From the NCBI GenBank assembly GCA_017411665.1, contig JAFQPT010000021.1:1-10389 (forward strand): a stretch of 10,389 nucleotides of DNA, given 5' to 3'. The position numbers and the translations under genes were made by a program. This stretch comes from Oscillospiraceae bacterium (GTDB lineage Bacteria > Bacillota_A > Clostridia > Oscillospirales > Oscillospiraceae). The notes under the pieces are model-generated. The model had not been told where the DNA came from. It did no database searches and was given only the letters and a program-made list of their open reading frames with translations. Positions 5,744-10,389 of this stretch are shown here, in pieces. Each line of letters starts with the position of its first letter. Position 1 is the stretch's first letter.

Positions 5744-8700
5744 TGGCGGCACAACTCACTGCCATTTTTGAGCTGATAGACAAAATGTCAGACAAAATGG
5801 ATGCAATTGCTACCAGCGGCAGCGGAGCCGTAGATCAATGGCAACGAGCCGAAAACGTCGCTGATTCCGCCTTTGATGCAGCAACAAAAGGCGTAGCGGG
5901 CGTGGCGCAAACAGCGCGGAGCCTCGGCGACACGCTAGAAGATACCGTACAGTCTTTTGACACAGCAGCAGATGCGACGGAGTATTGGACTGCAGCTATC
6001 GGTAATTACGACAAGTCCGCACTGGAAGCCATCTATACCACAGAGGAACTTGTGAAAATGGGCTTCAAAACGGAGGAGGCTCTCGAAGCGGAGGCTGCAG
6101 CAGCAAGGAAAGCAGAGGAAACCCTCGAAAACCTTGACAAACAGAGCGAGGAGACCAGCGACGGTCAAGAGGAGATGGGTGACAAAGGTGCGGATGCGCT
6201 GGCGCAGATCTCTAGCGCACTCGCAGCGGCAGGCATTGTTGAGGGCTTGCAGGAAATCGCGCAGGCTGCTTACGACCTCGCGGACAGCTTTACAGAGGCA
6301 GAGAAAGTAATCATCGGCGCAACGGGCGCGACCGGGAAAGAGCTTGATTCGCTGATGGAAAGCGCAACGACCGTGTTCGCGGATTCCCATGCGGAGAACC
6401 TTTACGACGTTGCCGCTGGTATGGCGGCAGTACAAAAGGCGACGGGCCTCGCCGGGGATGAGCTTGAGGCAGCAACGAACGCGGGCCTCGCGCTGAACGA
6501 CGTGCTCGGCTACGAGGTATCGCAGACGGCACGAACGGCAAGCTCCCTGATGAAGAACTTTGGCATCTCGGCAGAGGAAGCATACAACATCATCACGGTC
6601 GGCGCACAGAGCGGAGCCGATAAGAACGGCGACCTGCTCGACGTGCTCAACGAATACGCAGCGCATTACTCCGCGCTCGGCCTCTCCGCAGATGAGTTCT
6701 TAATCAGCCTGATAAACGGCGCGGAGGCTGGCGTGTTCTCGGTCGATAAGGTCGGCGATGCCGTCAAGGAGTTCAACATCAGAGCGAAAGACGGCAGCGA
6801 AACCAGCGCGGAGGCGTTTGAAAGCCTCGGAATGAACGCGGAGGAAATGACCGCTCGCTTTGCGGCGGGCAGCGATACCGCAAGCGCAGCATTTTTCGAG
6901 GTCGTTTCGGCACTGAACGCGATGGACGACCCGATACAGAAAAACGCAGCAGCCGTCGGTCTGTTCGGCACGATGTATGAAGACCTTGAGGCCAATATCC
7001 TCCCCGTGCTCAACAGCGTGGAGGGCGGGACACTTGACGTAAACAATGCGCTCAAGACCGTCACGGAGGAAGCGAAATCGCTGAATGATAACTGGCAGGA
7101 AGCAAGCAACTCCGTCTCCACCGCATTTACAAGCGCGGTGGAACCGGCGGTAAGCGGACTGTCTAACGGAGTGGCAGGCGTGGTGAAAAGCGTCGGCGAC
7201 TTCCTACAGGAACACCCCGCCGTCACAAAGGCGATTACAGCCATCGGCGTTGGACTTGCGGCGGTAGTCATTGGCATTACCGGCGTAGTGTTCGTGACGC
7301 AGGTAGCGATACCGGCGGTCACAGCCTTTGGCGTGGCACTGAACGCTGCACTCGGCCCGATTGGATGGGTAGCACTTGCGGTCACCGGCGTAGTAGCCGC
7401 CGTGGGTGCGCTGATAGCCCTTTTCCAAGAGGAGGAAACCGAATACGACACGTGGACGGCGACCACAAAGGCGCAGTATGACGCGCTGCAAGACCTCAAT
7501 TCCGAGTACGAGGAGGCTTGCGACACATACGGAGAGACAAGCGAGGAAGCACTACGGCTCAAGTACGAGATGGACGAACTGAACGCCTCTTTTGAGGCGA
7601 ACAAAATGACCGTCGAGGAGTTTGTCGAGCAGTGCAACGCGCTTGTTGAAAGTCATAATGAGCTCGCGCAGGGCTATGCGGAGAACACGGCAGCAATCCG
7701 AGAGGAAGAAGTCGGCTCCCTCGCCCTCATCCAAAAGCTCGAAGATTTGGCAACGTCGACGGAGCAGACAGCAGCGACGCAGATGCAGATGCAGAGCATC
7801 GTCGACACGCTCAACGAAAAGTACCCCGACCTTGCACTCAGCATCGCGGATGTCACGGAGAACACCGACGCGATGGTGGAATCCCTTAAAAAGGCCGCTG
7901 AGGAGCAGGCAAAGCAGGAACAGTACCAAGAGAGCTACGATACCTACGTGCAGCTCTTGAAAGAACAGGCACTACTCGAAGAACAGATAGCAGCCGCGAC
8001 CGAAAACGTCCGCCTCGAACAAGAGAGGATGGACGGCATGAGCGGATGGGATCACTTTTGGTCTGCCGGAGAGTGGGACGACCTCGAATCCTACGAGACC
8101 GCGCTCGCCGACCTCGAAGCGGCACTCGCGGAAAACCAGCAGATGCAGCAGGAATGCGAAAGCACCATGCAGGAATACGCGGACGCAACAGCGGAGGCGG
8201 CAGAGGCCACCGTCAGCTACGAGGATGCGGTCAGCGACGCTATTTCCTCCGTGCAAGAGGAGATGGATGAGCTGTGCGCAGCCTACGACGAAGCCTACGA
8301 AGCGGCACGCAGCAGCATTGACGGGCAAATCGGTCTGTTCGACACGATGGCTACGGAGACGGAAACATCCATCACGGATATGCAGAACGCTTTCCAGAGC
8401 CAAATCGACTATTTGAACACGTACACCGAAAACCTCCGCAAGGCTGCGGATTACGGGCTCGACGAGGGCTTGATAGCATCCTTGTCCGACGGCAGTGAGG
8501 AAAGCGCAGGTTATCTGAATGCCATCATTGAGAACATCGAGCAGCTTGGCGATTCCAGCGCAGAGGCGCAGCAATTCGTCGATGACTTCAACACCTCGTT
8601 CCAAGAGGTCGAGCGGGCAAAGGACGAATTTGCGACGACCGTTGCAACGATGGAGACCGATTTTGATGCAAAGATGGCAGAGATCGAGGGACGGCTCGAC

Positions 8701-9276
8701 GAAGCAATCGATAACATGAGCATGGAGGAAGAGGCAGCCGCAGCAGCCAAAGAAACGATGGCGGCATACACACAGGCCATCAGAGACGGCACTGCGAACG
8801 CGGTCAGTGCGGCAGAGAGTGCAGCAGCGGCAGTTGCGGCGGCACTTAACACCTCCTACGCCGGCGGCGTGACTACGACCGTCGCAGGATACGCATCTGG
8901 TACAACAAACGCTGAGGACGTGTTCGTCGCAGGAGAAGACGGACCAGAGCTCATCGTCGGAGCGGGCGGAAGCACCGTGTTCCCGGCGGATGAAACCAAT
9001 CGCATCATCAAGGCTGTTACCGGGGAACGCGGAGGCACATATACACCTCCCGGCGGTTACGGCGTTGACAATGTTGAGACCGAAACCAGCGGTGGCGGAG
9101 AGACCACGAAAAAGGTGGTGCTTGCCATCGAGGGCAAAGGCAACATCGAATTGACAGGTGGAAAGGCAGACGAAGAATCGCTACTTGAGTTCCTCTACGA
9201 ATACCTCAAGCCGGTGTTGTCCCAAATCCTCACACAGGAGATATTTGAGGAGGGAGACATGAGCTATGAATACTAA
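5743..9276 (+). CDS. Tail tape measure protein (TP901-type, YqbO/XkdO-like)
   Basis: A 1177-residue protein that sets tail length and is ejected with the DNA. AGGAGG at 5728-5733 is nine bases before the ATG, which overlaps the preceding -1-frame stop. Residues 1-185 are helical and acidic. Residues about 190-425 form the TP901-type core (IIGATGATGKELDSLMESA, then MAAVQKATGLAGDELEAATN, then MKNFGISAEEAYNIITVGAQ). Residues about 496-561 are strongly hydrophobic (GVGLAAVVIGITGVVFV and WVALAVTGVVAAVGALIALF), two or three likely membrane-inserting segments. Residues about 565-1030 are long acidic coiled-coil stretches. Near 1050-1089 is the ASGTTNAEDVFVAGEDGPEL segment common near tape measure C-termini. 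No peptidase or lysozyme motif is visible. At the usual 0.15 nm per residue, the tail would be about 175 nm. Its last 11 bases overlap the next gene. Confidence 0.95.
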   Translation: MAAQLTAIFELIDKMSDKMDAIATSGSGAVDQWQRAENVADSAFDAATKGVAGVAQTARSLGDTLEDTVQSFDTAADATEYWTAAIGNYDKSALEAIYTTEELVKMGFKTEEALEAEAAAARKAEETLENLDKQSEETSDGQEEMGDKGADALAQISSALAAAGIVEGLQEIAQAAYDLADSFTEAEKVIIGATGATGKELDSLMESATTVFADSHAENLYDVAAGMAAVQKATGLAGDELEAATNAGLALNDVLGYEVSQTARTASSLMKNFGISAEEAYNIITVGAQSGADKNGDLLDVLNEYAAHYSALGLSADEFLISLINGAEAGVFSVDKVGDAVKEFNIRAKDGSETSAEAFESLGMNAEEMTARFAAGSDTASAAFFEVVSALNAMDDPIQKNAAAVGLFGTMYEDLEANILPVLNSVEGGTLDVNNALKTVTEEAKSLNDNWQEASNSVSTAFTSAVEPAVSGLSNGVAGVVKSVGDFLQEHPAVTKAITAIGVGLAAVVIGITGVVFVTQVAIPAVTAFGVALNAALGPIGWVALAVTGVVAAVGALIALFQEEETEYDTWTATTKAQYDALQDLNSEYEEACDTYGETSEEALRLKYEMDELNASFEANKMTVEEFVEQCNALVESHNELAQGYAENTAAIREEEVGSLALIQKLEDLATSTEQTAATQMQMQSIVDTLNEKYPDLALSIADVTENTDAMVESLKKAAEEQAKQEQYQESYDTYVQLLKEQALLEEQIAAATENVRLEQERMDGMSGWDHFWSAGEWDDLESYETALADLEAALAENQQMQQECESTMQEYADATAEAAEATVSYEDAVSDAISSVQEEMDELCAAYDEAYEAARSSIDGQIGLFDTMATETETSITDMQNAFQSQIDYLNTYTENLRKAADYGLDEGLIASLSDGSEESAGYLNAIIENIEQLGDSSAEAQQFVDDFNTSFQEVERAKDEFATTVATMETDFDAKMAEIEGRLDEAIDNMSMEEEAAAAAKETMAAYTQAIRDGTANAVSAAESAAAAVAAALNTSYAGGVTTTVAGYASGTTNAEDVFVAGEDGPELIVGAGGSTVFPADETNRIIKAVTGERGGTYTPPGGYGVDNVETETSGGGETTKKVVLAIEGKGNIELTGGKADEESLLEFLYEYLKPVLSQILTQEIFEEGDMSYEY

Positions 9277-9931
9277 ATACCAAATGTGGCTGACGCATAA
9301 TGCAGAGGCTGAAAAGCTCCGCATCCCCGTACTTCCTGAAAAGTTTGGCGTTAGTATCGGAAGCAAAAATTCCACTGTTGACGTGGTGGGCTTGGGTGAG
9401 ATTGTTATAAAGCAATCTCGTCCGGCCTACCAATTTTCTTTTAGCAGTTTCTTTCCGGCGCAGAGCTTCCCGGGCCTGATGGTGAGCAGCATCACGCCGC
9501 CTCTCGATTGCGTGGAGAAAATCAAGAGCTGGATAGAGAGTGACAAGCCCATACATTTGATTATTACGGACGTGGATGTAGATGTTTACTGCACGATCGA
9601 GAAGTTTAGCTACTACGAGCAAGGTGGAGATGTCGGAACCATCTATTACGATATGACCGTTAAAGAGTACAGAGAAGTTACGGTGAGAAAGGTCACGGTA
9701 GATACGCCTACAGCGACAGCGACCATCGAGAAGACCGAGACGCGCGTAGACAACACCACCACACCTCAGACCTACACGGTCAAAAACGGTGATTGCTTGT
9801 GGAATATCGCAAAAAAATTCTATGGGAATGGCGCTAAGTATACGGTGATTTACAATGCGAACAAGAACGTAATCGGGAACAATCCAAATCTGATTTACGC
9901 AGGGCAAGTGCTGGCGATCCCAGAGGCATAA
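9266..9931 (+). CDS. LysM-domain baseplate/hub protein, YqbP/XkdP-like
   Basis: A 221-residue protein starting inside the end of the tape measure gene (overlap 9266-9276), behind a purine-rich GAGGAGGGAG at 9247-9256. The N-terminal domain, residues 1-143, has the XkdP pattern: MNTKYQMWLTHNAEAEKLRI, PVLPEKFGV, GLGEIVIKQSRPAYQFSFSSFFP, and WIESDKPIHLIITDVDVDVYCTIEKFSYYEQGGD followed by YYDMTVKEYREV. A Thr-rich linker (about 144-169) leads to one LysM domain at residues 170-220 (YTVKNGDCLWNIAKKFYGNG, then YNANKNVIGNNPNLIYAGQVLAIP). LysM domains bind peptidoglycan or, in T4 gp53-like baseplate proteins, join hub and wedge. In this family the protein sits at the tube tip next to the hub. No catalytic wall-hydrolase motif is visible. 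Confidence 0.9.
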   Translation: MNTKYQMWLTHNAEAEKLRIPVLPEKFGVSIGSKNSTVDVVGLGEIVIKQSRPAYQFSFSSFFPAQSFPGLMVSSITPPLDCVEKIKSWIESDKPIHLIITDVDVDVYCTIEKFSYYEQGGDVGTIYYDMTVKEYREVTVRKVTVDTPTATATIEKTETRVDNTTTPQTYTVKNGDCLWNIAKKFYGNGAKYTVIYNANKNVIGNNPNLIYAGQVLAIPEA

Positions 9932-9944
9932 AGGAGGGAGTACG

Positions 9945-10389
9945 ATGGCAAAGGGAATCAGTCTGACGATATACAAAAACGGTGAATCGTCGGGCATAGA
10001 TATCACACAGCTTGTCGAAACCATCAAGTGGGCAGGTCGCAGAGGGAGCCCGACGCGGACACTTACGATCAGCTTATTGGATGACGATGGCTACAAGCAT
10101 GAGCGGAGTGGTATAGATATTGAGCAGGGCTGGCAGTGCATATTCAAGCACAACGGTAGGGAACTGTTTCGTGGCATCTTTATGACGCAGGGAAATAGCA
10201 ACAGCAAGACAAGCGAATACAAAGCGTATGACAACGGCATATACCTCAGCAACAACCGAGACACGTTTGTTTATGAAAGCAAGACGGCAACAGACGTGTT
10301 CTACGATGTATGCACCCGCTTCGGCCTGCCAACCGGCGATGTAGCTGCATGCAGCTACATCGCCGGTTGGCAGGCCGAAGCGGGTGCAT
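9945..10389 (+). CDS. Baseplate hub protein, YqbQ/XkdQ-like (T4 gp27 type), 3' end missing and terminal part unreliable
   Basis: A frame starting at ATG 9945 behind AGGAGGG (9932-9938) stays open to the window edge. The N-terminal 135 codons read MAKGISLTIYKNGESSGIDI, TQLVETIKWAGRRGSPTRTL, then SLLDDDGYKHERSGIDIEQG, WQCIFKHNGRELFRGIFMTQ and DVFYDVCTRFGLPTGDVAA. This matches the start of XkdQ hubs: an opening beta domain with R-x-L-T, a FRGIF strand and a TDVFYDVC-RFGLP helix. XkdQ is about 325 residues, so well over half is absent. Bases 10350-10389 are an exact reverse complement of the 40 bases before them, so the residues after about 135 (CSYIAGWQAEAGA) are very probably not native. The hub is expected to lie under the tube, beside the LysM protein. 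Confidence 0.85.
   Translation, partial: MAKGISLTIYKNGESSGIDITQLVETIKWAGRRGSPTRTLTISLLDDDGYKHERSGIDIEQGWQCIFKHNGRELFRGIFMTQGNSNSKTSEYKAYDNGIYLSNNRDTFVYESKTATDVFYDVCTRFGLPTGDVAACSYIAGWQAEAGA
10310..10389. repeat. 80-bp perfect palindrome without loop at the sequence end
   Basis: Bases 10350-10389 are the exact reverse complement of 10310-10349, with no loop and no mismatch; the axis lies between 10349 and 10350 inside the small palindrome GTAGCTGCATGCAGCTAC. The symmetry reaches the last base, so the arms may be longer outside the window. The left arm continues the hub gene naturally (CTRFGLPTGDVAA), while the right arm only mirrors it. A fold-back chimera or assembly end artefact is the most likely source. 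Confidence 0.95.

Noticed and set aside
6666..7637. Long antisense open frame (323 codons) opposite the tape measure
   Set aside because: It mirrors Ala/Glu-rich coding sequence, gives Ser/Ala-rich low-complexity protein, and no recognisable family appears.
10310..10389. Palindrome as a genuine hairpin telomere or replication end of the phage
   Set aside because: It cuts the hub gene in mid-frame, and nothing in the visible sequence suggests protelomerase-type ends; an artefact is simpler.
1..10389. tRNA genes, CRISPR arrays, insertion sequences or defence genes
   Set aside because: Nearly every base is taken by structural genes, and I saw no cloverleaf, spaced repeats, transposase or defence-type motif.

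Overview
The window is a stretch of a phage or prophage virion-structure operon of the contractile-tail (myovirus) type. Every gene reads left to right, with strong AGGAGG-like ribosome binding sites and only short gaps or overlaps. Gene content and order match the Bacillus subtilis skin element and PBSX: major capsid protein (YqbE/XkdG-like), YqbF, YqbG, YqbH/XkdH, YqbI/XkdI, YqbJ/XkdJ, YqzN/YkzM, sheath YqbK/XkdK, tube YqbM/XkdM, tail assembly chaperone YqbN/XkdN, tape measure YqbO/XkdO, LysM protein YqbP/XkdP and hub YqbQ/XkdQ. Family calls come from recognising sequence and gene order; no search was run. The moderately high GC content and strong Shine-Dalgarno sites suggest a Firmicutes host, perhaps a gut Clostridia (Oscillospiraceae-like) species. 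This is inference.

Layout: 1-755 is the C-terminal part of the capsid protein, cut by the window edge. 770-2980 holds a small HeH-domain head protein and four connector, stopper or terminator proteins that join head to tail. 2992-5028 holds a small conserved protein, the sheath and the tube. A 71-base gap with a strong 12-bp hairpin (5035-5063) follows. 5100-5743 holds the tail assembly chaperone, and 5743-9276 the 1177-residue tape measure. 9266-10389 begins the baseplate hub genes: a LysM protein and the N-terminal part of the hub.

The most notable signal is a correctly phased A AAA AAC heptamer directly before the chaperone stop. A -1 shift there opens 61 further codons, which fill the otherwise unexplained gap and end in a TAATG overlap with the tape measure start. 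This is the lambda G/GT arrangement of two tail chaperones made from one gene, here apparently coupled to tape measure translation.

The last 80 bases form a perfect, loop-free palindrome that folds the hub gene back on itself at the sequence edge. It is most likely a chimeric or assembly artefact, so hub sequence after about 10349 should not be trusted. I saw no RNA genes, insertion sequences, CRISPR arrays, integrase, lysis, regulatory or defence genes, and no gene-free stretch over 300 bases.
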